A stretch of DNA of 64,000 nt from Cordia subcordata (GCA_028554755.1 JAPTOF010000016.1:5989001-6053000); one strand, 5' to 3'; positions 37,741 to 49,739 are shown, counted from the first letter of the stretch. A program made the numbers and translations. The notes: generated by a model from the sequence alone, not told the origin.

Positions 37741-38017
37741 GACATTGTGGTTGGCCTCGCGTGAAGTAGGGACTGCTGTTTAGTCTTATAATTAGGTAGA
37801 GATTGCTTACAAAAGTTGAGACAGTAGTTAGCCTCTTGCGAAATAGAGACTGTTATTAGTCTTATAATTAGGCAAAGATTGCCTGCAAAAGTTGAGACTG
37901 TAGTTAGCCTCTTGCGAAGTAGAGACTGTTGTTAGTCTTATAATTAGGCAATGACTGCCTATAAAAGTAAAGACTGCAGCCAGCCTCTTGTGAAGCAGAG
38001 ACTGCTATTACTCGCAG
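37741..38017. repeat. 76-bp tandem repeat inside the Gypsy element
   Basis: Units with GTAGTTAGCCTCTTGCGAA and TTAGTCTTATAATTAGGCAA start at about 37741, 37820, 37896 and 37972; the last three starts are exactly 76 bp apart. The final copy is partial. Roughly 3.6 copies. Confidence 0.9.
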
Positions 38018-38413
38018 TATTGGATTGTGGCATGCCAAAAAGGAAGATAAGAATAGCAGAATTGAAAGGGAAAACATTTATTTGTGCAATACTCTCCTCT
38101 GTTACTAAAATCAATGTTTTGTTAAGAAACTTTCTGCTAGGGCTGCCTAGTAGCCCCTAGCTGGGCCTAGCCCTGCAATAGCAACCAATGTCTAAGGCAC
38201 TAGTTGAGGCAAACTTACCTATTAGAAATGATATTTCTTCAGATGGATAGCATTCTAACTATTTGATAACTCCTTTCTGTCCTTGGTACTAAGTCGATAT
38301 GCCCCCCGACCAAACACCTTGGTGACCTGGTAAGGTCCCTCCCAATTGGGACCTAGCTTCCCTGCATTTACTTTTTTGGTATTTTCAAAGACTTGCCTAA
38401 GAATCCAGTCTCT

Positions 38414-39487
38414 CTATTTGAATGTCCTGATTCTTAAATTCTTATTGTAGTGCTTGGCAACATTTTGCTGATACATCGACATGCGAATGAGGGCTTGCTC
38501 CCTCTTTTCCTCAATGTCATCCAGCTTGCGGCATATTGCCTCATTGTTTTGTTTTTCTGATTCCTGGGTGACTCGAAGGGTTGGTAAACCAATCTCCACT
38601 GGGATAACTGCTTTGGCACCGTACACCAGTGAAAATGGTGCCTCTCCAGTAGTGGTCCTAACAGTGGTGTGATACGCCCACAGTATGCCTGGGAGCTTTT
38701 CTGCCCATCGTCCCTTGGCACTCTCTAGCCTTTTTTCTAAAGTGGAAATTATGGTCTTGTGGGATGATTCAGCCAACCCATTAGCTTGAGGGTGCCTTGG
38801 GGTAGAAAACACGAGCTTGATCTTCCACTCTTTACATAAATCTTTGAAATTTTGGCTAACAAATTGCAAGCCATTGTCTGTGACGATCTCTCTAGGAACT
38901 CCAAATCTACATATTATATTCTTCCATACGAAGTTCTTAACTTCTCTATCTCAAACCTGATGATATGACTCAGCCTTTATCCACTTGGAGAAATAAGACT
39001 CAGCCTTTATCCACTTGGAGAAATAATCAGTGACGGCCAACATTTACACTTTCTGTCCTGGCCCAGTAGGCAATTTCCCGACGATATCCATTCCTCACTT
39101 CATGAACGACCATGGTGAAATAAGGAAAGTCAACGGCTTGGGCAGTTGGTGTGAGATTTGAGCAAACCTTTAACAACTGCCACACTTCTTCACATAACTG
39201 AGCGTATCAGATCGCATGGTTGGCCAATAATAACCTATAATATGTGCCCGATTGGCCAAACTTCCTGCTTCTATATGATTTCCACATTGTCCTTCATGCA
39301 GCTCAGCTAGGACGTAGTCGGCCTCATCTGGGCCTATGTATCGTAGGTACGGTCCTAAGTAAGACCTTCTATATAACCTTCTGTCAATGATGCAAAATCG
39401 GGCTGCTTTGACCTTAAGCTTCCTGGCCTCTATGCGATCCTCAGGGATAATATCATCCTTAAGGTACTGGAACATTGGAGTCATCAA
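38414..39487 (-). pseudogene. Gypsy integrase, decayed
   Basis: The HHCC zinc-binding region is readable at 39487-39170 (LHEGQCGNH, GYYWPTM, KKCGSC) and the core C-terminal half at 38869-38414 (STPRHPQANGLAESSHK with the catalytic Glu). Frames between them are broken. A 30-bp unit GACTCAGCCTTTATCCACTT plus ten bases is duplicated in tandem at 38967 and 38997 within the core. Integrase would insert the element DNA into the host chromosome; no chromodomain follows. Confidence 0.85.
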
Positions 39488-39665
39488 GTTCAGCTCGTCA
39501 TCTACTCGTGCAGTCTCAAATGCTCATTCTTTTACAATGGTTGGCCATTGTAGGTATATTACTAGAATAGCTCTTGAAGTGGTGGATTGCTTTGCTGCTC
39601 CCAAGTTTGCTAATGTGCCTGCATGGCAGTTGTCATCATGGCTTATTTGCTTTACCTTAAATTCT

Positions 39666-40025
39666 TCAAATGAAGACATTAACTCTTTGACAGTAGTCAG
39701 GTAGGATATCATTTTTTTTGCCTTTTGCCTGATAAGTCCCTAAAACTTGATTACCCACTAATTGGGAGTCACTATTTACCATGATGTGTTTGATGCTCAA
39801 TCTTTTTGCCAGCATTAAACCTACTATTAAGGCTTCATACTTGGCTTCATTGTTCGAGGCCTTAAAGCCGTACCTTATAGACTGTTCAATTACGTCTCCT
39901 TCAAGCGACTGCAACATTATCTTGAGCCCACTCCTCTTAATGTTGCTCAATTTGTCTACAAAAAGCACCCATTTCCCAGGCTTAAAACTTTTGATAAGGC
40001 TCAACACCTCATTCTCTGTCTCCAA
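39666..40025 (-). pseudogene. Second (archaeal-type) RNase H of the Tat element
   Basis: An open stretch of 119 residues with WVLFVDKLSN, ASNNEAKYEALIVGLMLAK and SDSQLVGNQV, matching the additional RNase H acquired by Tat-lineage elements. In the first motif the usual DG is DK, and NNEAE is NNEAK, so catalytic acidic residues are partly lost. It diagnoses the lineage. Confidence 0.8.
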
Positions 40026-41588
40026 CTAGACGTCTGGTACGAACTCCGCAACAAAGTTCGCTAAGATCTGAGACTTTATAGTGGTCCGCGACTGGAACGT
40101 GATATCATATTCACTCAGTTCAATAGCCCACTTGGCGAGGCGGCCAGATAATTTGGGTTTGTGCAAAATTGCCTTCAAAGGAAAAGTAGTCAATACCACG
40201 ACTGGATGGCTCTGGAAGTACGACCTCAAATTTCTGGCAGCGGTAACAAGAGGTAGGGCTAACTTCTGAAGCTGGCTATACCTAGTTTCTGCGTCGAGTA
40301 AGACTTTACTGGTGTAATATGTAGGAAATTACCTCTTTTCCTCATCCCGAACCAACACGATACTGACGACAATTCTTAAGACTGCTAGGTAAACGAATAG
40401 AGTCTCACCTCTTTTCGGTTTGGATAATAGTGACAGGTTAACTAGATACATCTTCAACTCCTGTAGGGTTTTCTCGCACTCAACGGTCCATATAAAGCCT
40501 CAATTCCTCACTGAAGTACGTTGAAGAATGAATGGCACTTATCCGATGATTTTAAGATGAATCTACTGAGAGCTGTGACTCTGCCTATGAGCTTCATAAC
40601 CTCCTAGATATTCCTCGGGGATGGAATGTCAAGGATGGCTCTTATTTGATCGGGGTGCGCCTCGATTCCTCGCTGAGTAACAAGATATCCAAGGAACTTC
40701 CCGGATTTGACTCCAAATGAACATTTGGTAGGGTTGAGCTTCATGGTGTACTTTCTCAAAACATCAAAGGCTTCTTACAGATGGTTGATGCGTTGTTCAG
40801 CTACCAAAGATTTCACCAACATGTTGTTGATGTATACTTCCATGGTGTGCCTTAGCTGGTCAGCGAACATCCTATTAACAATGCGCTGATAGGTTGCTCC
40901 CATATTTTTTAGGCCAAAAGGCATGACCTTGTAACAGTAAGTGCCAAATTCAGTGATGAACGATGTTTTTTCCTATTCGTCTGGGTGCGTCAGTATTTGG
41001 TTGTATTTAGATAACACATCTATAAAATTGAGAAGTTGGTGCCCGGCAGTCGCATCTACCATTGTATCAATGTGTGGATAGGAAAGGAATCTTTCGGACA
41101 TACCTTATTTAAATCCGTAAAATCAATACAAACTCTCCACTTACTATCCTTCTTTTTCACCACCACAACATTTGACAACCATTCTGGGTAGTGCACATCC
41201 TGACAAATCCCACATCAATTAATTTCTGAACTTCTTCATTGATGATACAATTCCTCTCGGGAGCAAATTTTCTACCCTTTTGCTTGACTGGGGGAAAAGC
41301 TAGGTTGACCTTCAGTTCATGGACAATTACTTCCAGGTCTATCCCTACTATATCAGCATGTGACCATGTGAAGCAATTCCTGTTGTTTTTGAGGAAGTCT
41401 ATCATCTGACTTCTTAGTCCTGGCTTTAATCCCGACCTGATTTGGATCGTATGACTCGGCTCGTCGAGGTCGATTTGCACCTCATCCAATTCCTCTGGCT
41501 GTAGGCGATCTAGTGATGTCGGAATGGTTGCCACTTCTACATGGTACAAGGCATCATGGTAGGCCCCCTCATTGCAGTGCAATAACAT
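40026..41588 (-). pseudogene. Gypsy reverse transcriptase and RNase H, decayed
   Basis: The RT entry region (QKGRKFAPERNCIINEEVQK) starts within 41588-41157, followed by broken frames with recognisable RT blocks and, at 40229-40026, the end of the first RNase H (LSGRLAKWAIELSEYDITFQ). At 40834-40823 the catalytic box reads YINN instead of YxDD, so both active-site aspartates are replaced by asparagine, each by one G-to-A change. Reverse transcriptase cannot be active. Confidence 0.85.
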
Positions 41589-41764
41589 CTGCGAGAGTTC
41601 GTCTGCTACTCTCTTATTTCTCTGAATCTCTATCTAGTTGGAAACTTGATGACTTGATGCTAAGTGGATTGGACTACTTTCATGCCGTGAATCCATGGTC
41701 TTCCTAATATGATGTTGTACGGAGATGGACAATTTATCACCAAAAACGTAACATCTATGTTGAC

Positions 41765-42157
41765 TCATTCTGCTAAAACTAGCAAGTGTATTTCTCCGAC
41801 AGTATGCTTTTGTTCCCTACTGAAACCTATCAAAGGGGTGGATCGTCTCATGAGGCAATGCTTGTCAACTCCCATCTCCCTGAGAGCATCGAGCATTAAA
41901 ATGTTGGCGGAGCTGCCATTATCTACCAAGATCCTCTGAACCCAACAATTAGCTACCATAAGTGTGATGACTAATGCGTCATCATGCGGGCTATTCAGAT
42001 GAGCAGTCTCGTAACTAAAGAATGATATCACCATTTCTGGGCCTACGTCGATTGACTGCGGGAGATGATGATCGTGCCCCACCGCCAGACGTGTGTGTCT
42101 TCTTGCTGCAGAGACATTAATCCTACTAATGTTCGATCCTTCCATAATATAATTCAC
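41765..42157 (-). pseudogene. Gypsy aspartic protease region
   Basis: A 130-residue frame with ISFFSYETAHLNSPHDDALV and the retropepsin-like motif ILVDNGSSANIL (about 41935-41895), as in plant Tat elements. It links the gag C-terminus to RT. The frame is open here but isolated by stops on both sides. Confidence 0.75.
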
Positions 42158-43708
42158 CGTTCACTCACGCAGTGGTGGGTTTGATGGGAACGGATCTTCA
42201 GCTTTCTATTTCCTGTCTTGTCAAGCTAGGGTCTATTTTCCTTTGTCAGAGAGGAGTTCAGTCAGATATCCCTTCTTTAATAATTCAGCAACTTCCTACT
42301 TCAGATCGTTACACTCTTCTGTGATATAGCCATGATCTGCGTGAAATTTGCACCACTTCAATCCGTCCCTCATGTTACGGGGGATCTCAACTTTGCCAGC
42401 CATTTAACAGCGCTGCCCATGGTTTTCAAGGTGTGAACGAGCTCGGATGGGGTCACAAAAAGGCTATACTCTAGAGCTTCTACTTTTCGCTCTAAGCGTC
42501 GATCAAGAGGTCATCTTCTATCAAGCGGTCTTCCATCAATGATTTTTCTTTTGCGTCAGATGCTATGGGGATAAGGCTTCTGCCTGCTCAATTGGCGAAC
42601 CGAGTGGAGGTCTTCTTACACGCAATTTGGGGTAGTTCAATAGAGATTGGGGCGATCATCTTCCCATTTAATATGTGCCCACGCTTTTGGGAGGGCGTCT
42701 TCCATTGTCTTGGAAGGATATTTCGTAAGTTCTTTATAAAGGTCTGAGGTTGGCAAAAGTCCCCTTCGAAAGGCAGAAACTGCCATAGCCATATTACATT
42801 GGGGGATGGATACATTTTCCTTGTTAAACCTTCCTATGTAGTCTCTGAGGGTTTCTCCCCTTCTCTGTACGATCAGGTATAGATCGTCTGACTATTTTTC
42901 CAACTTCCTACTGCTTGCATACTGTTCCACGAACATGTCAGTCAACTAGGCAAAAGAGAATATGAACCCGTTTAGGAGATTGGTGTACCATTGTAGCACG
43001 GGAGCTGCTAAACTCGAACTGAAACTTTTACACATGCAAGCTTCTCTTTTGTTGCGGGGAATTGCTATGGTGTACATCTTCCATTTATATTGCATTATAT
43101 GATCATCGGGGTCTGTTGTCCTGTCGAATAGTTTCATATTTGAGAAAGAAAACTCGGCAGGCAGGTCCACCATCGCAATGGCATCTACAAAAGAAGACTT
43201 CGTGTAACTATCAACGGCGCTTCTTTTCAAAGGCACGGGTATCCCTGGAATTCTTTGGATTAGGGATTCTAATTCCATAAATCGCCTGAGTACATCAGGG
43301 TGTGACCTGTCTTGTAGGGGGGGGGTTCAAGTGCTCCTTTGACGTTTTTTGCTGATTCGAAGGGCCGACTGCATTGACACTGGTTATGATAGTAGTTGTT
43401 GGTATGGCTACATTGACTGCGGCAGACAAGGCTCTACCTCTAGGGGTCTAGTGCAGTGTGGAGTCCAATGACTGCATTGGGTCCACTGGCTCAATCAGAA
43501 CGGCTTTTCCTTTATCTCGAGGGGTTGCGTTTGTCAAGAGAACATTGACCTTCTCTAATAGATCTAGGTTCTCTTGTTGCATGACATTGTTTTCTGCCTC
43601 CATGCCTTTGAACCTATTCTCATACATGGTGATCTTCTCTTCATAGGCCGCCATCTTTGCCAAGATAGCCTTCATGTCGATATCTTCACTAGAACAGAGA
43701 TCAGACAT
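42158..43708 (-). pseudogene. Gypsy gag region, decayed
   Basis: Pieces of gag in several frames: an N-terminal coiled segment (43708-43448, AILAKMAAYEEKITMYENRF), the capsid-like block (43278-42946, with FDRTTDPDDHIMQYKWKM and LAAPVLQWYTNL), and downstream parts near 42815-42588. Numerous stops separate them. Gag would form the cytoplasmic particle. Confidence 0.75.
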
Positions 43709-43770
43709 CCTTCAATAGTTGGTTAGGTGTGAGTGTATTGCTTCTAGTTACAATGCTGGTTACCGTAGGT

Positions 43771-43786
43771 CCCATGGTGGGCGCCA
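43771..43786 (-). promoter_or_regulatory. Primer binding site of the Gypsy element
   Basis: On the minus strand TGGCGCCCACCATGGG starts three bases after the 5' LTR end (LTR...CA-ATT-TGG). The TGG matches the CCA of a tRNA 3' end; I cannot name the tRNA with certainty. Confidence 0.7.
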
Positions 43787-43789
43787 AAT

Positions 43790-44331
43790 TGTAGAAGGTG
43801 ATTTCCACAATACGGACAGAATTGACGAGGCTCCGATAACTTTCAAAAATAGAAAACGAGGTGAACGGCGAAAAATCTTGACACTGGTGTGGTGTCGGCT
43901 GAAAATCCTCCGACGCTCAAGTCAGCGTTTCAGTTGCCAACAGGAATAAGAGGTAGTTAAGTTTAGGTTTCAAGTGACGTATCTGTGGATGGTAGGCTCG
44001 AATATCTTGGCTCTGCCCCTCTTCTCCCAGTGAGGTGTGCTTTTATAACCTTCAAGACAAAGGAGTCCTTTGCATGTTGATATCGTCATGCTACGCTTTA
44101 TCTTCCTGGTGCATATCGATGAGAAGGATAATTGATCCCTGGCTAAAATGCACATCCACGGGAAGGATAATTAATCGCTGGCTGAATCGTTGTCAAGAAA
44201 TATGAAGTGATTAAATGCGCTTCCAGGAGGTTGGGCCTTGACTTTGGGCCTTTGGGTGGACGGCCAAGCAAATGGTATTGTAGATCCAATTCGCTATTAA
44301 TCAATCTACCAATGTGATTTTAGCCCAAACA
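43790..44331 (-). repeat. 5' LTR of the Gypsy element
   Basis: 542 bp; on the minus strand it starts TGTTTGGGC and ends TTCTACA. A TATA box TATAAAA on the minus strand at 44047-44041 (GGTTATAAAAGC) is the likely promoter, conserved in the partner LTR. Confidence 0.92.
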
Positions 44332-44336
44332 ACTAG

Positions 44337-45333
44337 TAAGTACAATCAAGATCAGCAATAAGCCTAACTAGTTGACCTTAGAAGCAAAACAACTTACAAG
44401 CAGACTCTTTTTTGTCTTTTCGTAGTCCCTAAGTCATTACCCACCTTGCTTCATTTTGACTTGCATGGGTGACTTTTGAAGCTTAAGTAAGCATAGGAAA
44501 AAAAAGTGTTGCGTACATCAATAGTACTGGTTACAAACTTGAGTGGTGACTTTTGAGCCTTGAGCAAGCAGTAAAAAAAAATTGCACACAGAAAATGTGG
44601 TGAATATATAAATCAACAATTAATTTCAGATTTGAGTAGAGAAGAAGAAAATCTAAAAATGGTGTCCGATAAGTTAGTTTATTAAGCACTTATCTTGGTA
44701 GATGGCGCATCATTTTAATGGAACAAATGCTACGGAGGGAATATTATGGTTAATATAAACGATTCAATATGGCGGGTTTGAGGGCGAAGGATTTTTTTTT
44801 TTTTTGAAATGATGAGAAAACTCATGGTAAATAGGATCACTAAATTCACACCAGGGAGATTTTTCTTTTTTTCTCTCCTTTCCAGTGGATGCTATCATAA
44901 CAAAGGAAAAAAAGAGAAAGAGAGGAGGAAGAAAAGAGAAAGAGAGAAAAATTGACACTCGTATAAATTAATATCTCCTTTTTGTAAATGGGGTAATTTA
45001 CTTTTAAAGTAGAAAATAGTCTAAATTCCTATATTTGAAAAAGATTACCGTTAATCCAATTTCCTGTGCTATCCATATAAATCAGTCCACGCCAAGGCCA
45101 AAAATCGTACATGTTATGGTATTTTATTTTATTTTATTTTTTTGCCAAGTTGAAGAGACGGCATAGGCATAAATTTTGGACCTTTGAGGGCAGAAGTGCA
45201 AACTTGGAATCTTTGACCATATCAAATTGCCAAGCTAACCATCACTGAATCCAACGACTCCTAAAAATTTCAAGAAATAATGAGAAAGACTTATGTTGGT
45301 AGTGTATTATCTAATATAGAGAGATGCAATTTT
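44337..45333. other. Intergenic stretch, nothing recognised
   Basis: AT-rich with a purine tract near 44905-44950. Two related phrases (GTGACTTTTGAAGCTTAAGTA near 44470, GTGACTTTTGAGCCTTGAGCA near 44546) indicate a short old duplication. Confidence 0.4.
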
Positions 45334-45451
45334 GAGCTTGTTTGGCTCGACTTACCTTGTTATTTATAAGTAGCTAAAAAAACGTATCCCTCATATGTTT
45401 TTTTATTATTTACAACTTATAAGTCGCAAATAAGCTTAGCCAAATAGGCTC
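45334..45451. mobile_element. Small foldback MITE (~118 bp)
   Basis: GAGCTTGTTTGGCTCGACTT at the left pairs with AAGCTTAGCCAAATAGGCTC at the right, and TTATTTATAAGT with ACTTATAAGTCG inside. The whole unit can fold on itself. No coding capacity. Confidence 0.6.
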
Positions 45452-46597
45452 TTTGTCTTATGAGTTCTAACCTAGAAACCGTATGAAGTTGTAGTTTTAT
45501 TGATAGTCCATTATTAGATCATGCCTAAAGAACCTTAGACTACATTGTATTTTCATATTTTTTTTAATTAGGAAAAAGTCAAATGCAAAAAATAATTGAT
45601 AAAATAAAGTTAATAAAAGCAATAAATAGAAAACTTATACAATTAAATAGAAAGCCAAAAAAAATTTAGTAACAAAGAAAATAAAGAAAAAGATGAAAAC
45701 AACTTATTGTACGAAAATCATATCATGCGCAAGATTAGGGAAAAAAAATGGAATCCACTTAAACTCTATCTTTCTCTAGAAAAGTAATATATGTGTGGAT
45801 TTAAAATTTAATTCTAATCTTTTTTTTTTCCTAATCCAACTCATGACATTTGTGCAAAGAGTTACCCTTGGAAAAATAATAGATTCAAAAAAGAAAAAAA
45901 CTAAAAGCAATAAAATCAAATCAAATAATTCAATAAAAATACAGAGACAAAAATGCCTGTCGGCCCAGGACTTCGTTTAGCTAAATTTGATGTCACAAAA
46001 AGAATATAAGTAAAACTAAAATCATATAGGTGAGTTTGAAATTTAGACTAAAGCTCCTAGGAAGAAATGACATTATATTCTCTCATCACATCTTGTCAAG
46101 ATATTTTTTTCATATAGGTAGAATATTATCCTTATTAAGTCTATTCAACCATTAAAATGTTCTAACCTTCATAAGTCCCATCACTGGATCACTGATTACA
46201 AAGGTTACTTCAAGCATTTTAACACTCCACAAAAAAACAAAAAAAAAGAAAAAAAAAAAAGAAAGAAAGAAAGAAAGAAAGAAACAATTCATCACCTAAA
46301 AGCTATTTCAAACCCCTCATTAGAGAATGCATCTTGGTCAAGGCCTTAAGTTGGCCGACTACATTGCACTTTCGATTGCACCAAAAAGTTGGAAAGTTAA
46401 GCTAATATTTGCGAAAGTCGATTGCATGTTTGAATAATAGAGGTTGGTAGAGATGAAGAAGTAGTTGGATCTCCACTTATGCGCAATTCGCCAAAGGTCT
46501 TATCTATTAGTTGTCTCTTTAACTTTTTAGATTACGGTTTAATGACGTATTCCATTACGTGGAAATCACATCATTAAGCGTCTAATATATATAAGTG
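45452..46597. other. AT-rich intergenic stretch
   Basis: Contains A-rich DNA and a GAAA microsatellite at about 46261-46283. No gene. Confidence 0.45.
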
Positions 46598-46795
46598 CTG
46601 GCTTGGCTGCTCTTTTTTGTTTAATAATTTTTTTTTAAAGCTAACAATTTTGACTTTTGAAAGAAACGGTATTTGAACTATTTTTAAAGTTTCAACTTTT
46701 TCGCAAGCCAAAACAAATAGTTATTACAAAAATAATATACGTTTTTCAGGGAAAAATATTTTTTTCTAAAAAAGAAAAAATCAACCCAAGCCGGC
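46598..46795. mobile_element. MITE-like element, family 1 (diverged copy)
   Basis: Left GCTGGCTTGGCTGCTCTTTT and right AAAATCAACCCAAGCCGGCC are inverted; A/T-run interior. More diverged than the other copies, so a weaker call. Confidence 0.4.
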
Positions 46796-48773
46796 CCAAG
46801 TCAAAATTTTCTTTGCTTATATCCCTACCATTATTATGTTATTTGCCATCCGATCAAATATTTGTGGAAAATTAAAATAGTTATGCTAACTTGATAACGT
46901 ACAAGTACAAGTAATTGAGATTTATTAGCTGAGAAGTCTTTCTCGACGGTGCTTAAGACATAATTATATTTGGCGATTAAGTTATAAGAGAGCATTTAAT
47001 AAGTAATGTGTTTTGTTTAAAAGAGTTGTAATTAATTATGTTATATCTTTCTTTGCTTCAAAGGTTGAGGAGAATTACCCAGAATTCTATACCAAAACTA
47101 AATGAAATAAATTGCTTGCAAGTGTGTTTCGCATTCGTTTTTAATAATAGACAACAAATTTAATCATAATTTTTTTTAAAAAAATATCAAAAATCATAAT
47201 AAAAGATAACAAATAATAGGCAAGAGGATCAATCAATACATTAGCTGAGTTGGCACTTAATATGTTTCAAATTAAGAATTACTATATCAACTGATGTGGT
47301 ATATCTAAAGTATTGTTGGTAATAATATGCAATGTGAATATTTTGTTAAAACAATACGGGGCCATTGGGCATGGACTAGATCCTCTCTTGTTCATTTTAT
47401 CTCTAATCTGTCTCTTATTTATGTTTCAAGACCGAAAGAAATGGTGAAACGTGAACATTTTTGGACCATGTTTGGTGCAGTGATCATGAACTCACAACCG
47501 CTACAGTAACAGCTGAGCTTAAAATATCAGACAAGTTTTTGCAACTTGCAAGCGGTGCTTCCTTGACTTCTTTCACTGTACTATGTGTTTTTGCAAAGAA
47601 CCAGTTACAAGATAATAATCCGAGCAACGTGGGTCTTGTGATGGCGTCTGCTGCAAAACAGAAAGAGCTTAACACTAGTGTGGTGTCGATCAAAAGTTTT
47701 TAGACGTTAAATTAGAAAATATTGATAATGGTTTGTTTTTAGAAAGAGAGAATAGAGAATATTTACTGTATTTAGAACTATTCTAAAAATGGCAAGGCTT
47801 ACCTTAATAACTTTGCGCGTGAGCTATTTATAGAACTCCTATGCGGACAAGCATCAAGTGCATAAACGGTCATGTGTTGAGTGCATCTTAAAAAAAGTGT
47901 TTCGAATGAGACATCGGGGTTGGGTACCATCCCTCAGATGGTAACACGTAAGGTATGGATATTGTAGAAGTCGGTTATCGGGTTAGGGCCAATCCCACAT
48001 CACTATGTGCATCGCCTAATCCCCACGGTTTCGGTGTAATTAAGATTATTTTCAGTTTATAATAATAATAATAATAATAATTTAAGTCCACTATACTTTC
48101 ATTTTAATTTAAAGCATTTGAATTAGTTGATTAATTTCAATATGTTGGCAAGTTAATAATTAGGTCTGATTCATTATAGGTACTAACAAAATTGGTTATT
48201 TGACAAATTTCAAGCGTCTGATGCTCATAAAATTTATATTTAGTTTATAACAACCTGAATTAACTGCTGTTGCCATCACAAGCTAAGCTTGAATCATTAC
48301 ACTAAATTTTGCGTCACCAACATAAGATGAAATATCTAATTTGGATGATCCTACCACTTGCGTGAATGTTGGTAACCATGTTTTACATATTTATACGATT
48401 AGTTGTTATGAGACCCAATAAGTCATACGTGGTTGATCATGAATTCATCTGCTCGTTGGAAAATTGCAAGCATCCGGCATATACGTTTATAAGATAGTGA
48501 CCTGCCAATATGTTTAACACACATAAAAATGCCTATTAATTATGACATTCCTTATGGGGAAAGTATATATCTATACAGTCATAAGGTTCATGTTCAGTGT
48601 ACAAGAAATTATTCAACACATAGTAGTACGTAAAAGTAGAAGATTATTAAAATCGGTGACTTGCAAGCAATCTGACATCTCTCTTTTGTTTCCTGACATC
48701 TCATATTTTTTATTTCTTCTATTTTTTAAGTAGGGTATCTCTAAATTACAATAAATTCGAAGTAATCTTAATC
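46796..48773. other. Intergenic region with a possible diverged LTR fragment
   Basis: Around 47670-47705 AACACTAGTGTGGTGTCGAT then AGACGTTAAATTAG resembles the Gypsy LTR (GACACTGGTGTGGTGTCGGC then GACGCTCAAGTCAG), followed by GAGCTATTTATAGAACTCC near 47821. A solo-LTR remnant of a related family is possible. An AAT microsatellite lies at 48060-48080. No gene. Confidence 0.35.
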
Positions 48774-49300
48774 TGGTCAAGAGTGAGAGAGAAAAAAAAC
48801 CTTCCCAATAATTTACTTTAAACTAAGGTGACCCTGATAATAATGAATTTGAGACTATTTTTTCTTTCAATGAATTCACACCAATTCTTATTAACTCAGG
48901 AATGAGGAAGGAAAAACCCTATCAACAATTTGCTTTGAGTTAAGGTGTCCTTAATAGTAATAAACTTGAGACTATATTTTCTTTCAATGAAATGACACCA
49001 ATTCTTAGCAGGTCAAGAGTGAGGAAGGAAAAACCTTCCCAACAATTTGCTTTGAGGTAAGTTGTCCTAATAAAAATGAACTTGAAACTATTTTTTCTTC
49101 TTTTTTTTCCTTAGAGTTAGGATGTCCCCGCATCATAATGAAGTCAGACTAATTTCTATTGAGCCAGGAGTGAAGAAGGAAAAATCCCTCCTAACAATTT
49201 GCTTTGAGCTACGGTGTTTCTCATAACAATGAACTTGAGACAAATGCCTAACAGGCCAAGGGTGAGAGAGAAAAAGCCGTCCCAACAAGTATGTTTTGTG
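48774..49300. repeat. Degenerate ~120-bp tandem repeat, five units
   Basis: Units starting GGTCAAGAGTGAGAGAGA-type recur at about 48774, 48895, 49011, 49161 and 49253. Each continues with AAACCTTCCCAACAATTTGC-like and TTTGAG(T/C)TAAGGTGTCC-like sequence and AATGAACTTGAGAC. Spacing varies from 92 to 150 bp because of indels. Confidence 0.8.
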
Positions 49301-49738
49301 AGATTTGAACTTGTGTTCTTTTTTTTAAAGGCGTGAGACCATTATCATTTTAACTAACAATTTGTTAGTAACATCTACTATTTTTGTGGACAAATTTATA
49401 ATTTTGCTCCAATGAGAGTAGTTAAAATACAAATATCTTTTTCCGTGATCTTTGCTTTTAAAAGAAAATTGAGGGTTAATACACGTATTATTTTGAAAAA
49501 GTCTAGAGTAATCTAGAGACAACTTCCACTAACACTACAGTGGATCGTCCTTCGATAATTCCTGGCATTTTCGAAGTCTTAGGAGTCAAACATCTGGCAG
49601 GGTTAATGGCCTTGGTTAGCCTTAAAGGACATGTTTCCATTTTGGTTAATGGTATGAAGTGGATTAAGGGAAGTGCAATTACATAAATGGATATGTTTTG
49701 ACTAATAATTCCTGGATCACCTTATTTTCTTAATGTTT
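49301..49738. other. Intergenic stretch
   Basis: TTTGTGAGATTTGAACTTGTG near 49288-49308 resembles a tRNA-like B-box context. Otherwise nothing recognised. Confidence 0.35.
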
Positions 49739-49739
49739 T

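Larger units (their letters stand above)
33098..44336 (-). mobile_element. Ty3/Gypsy LTR retrotransposon, Tat lineage, complete but decayed
   Basis: Element 33103-44331 (11.2 kb) is flanked by the 5-bp target-site duplication ACTAG (33098-33102 and 44332-44336). The right LTR is the 5' LTR. Order on the minus strand: LTR, PBS, gag, protease, RT, RNase H, second (archaeal-type) RNase H, integrase, 76-bp tandem repeats, an antisense gene, PPT, LTR. The extra RNase H and absence of a chromodomain place it in the Tat branch. All coding parts contain stops or frameshifts. By my hand alignment the LTRs differ at about 50 of 542 positions, mostly transitions, so the insertion is old. Confidence 0.92.

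Noticed and set aside
33103..44331. An active retrotransposon
   Set aside because: Stops, frameshifts, the YINN box and diverged LTRs exclude autonomous activity.
47327..47703. Pair of overlapping plus-strand frames (60 and 80 codons)
   Set aside because: No conserved motif, no plausible splice partners, and the 3' part resembles an LTR fragment.
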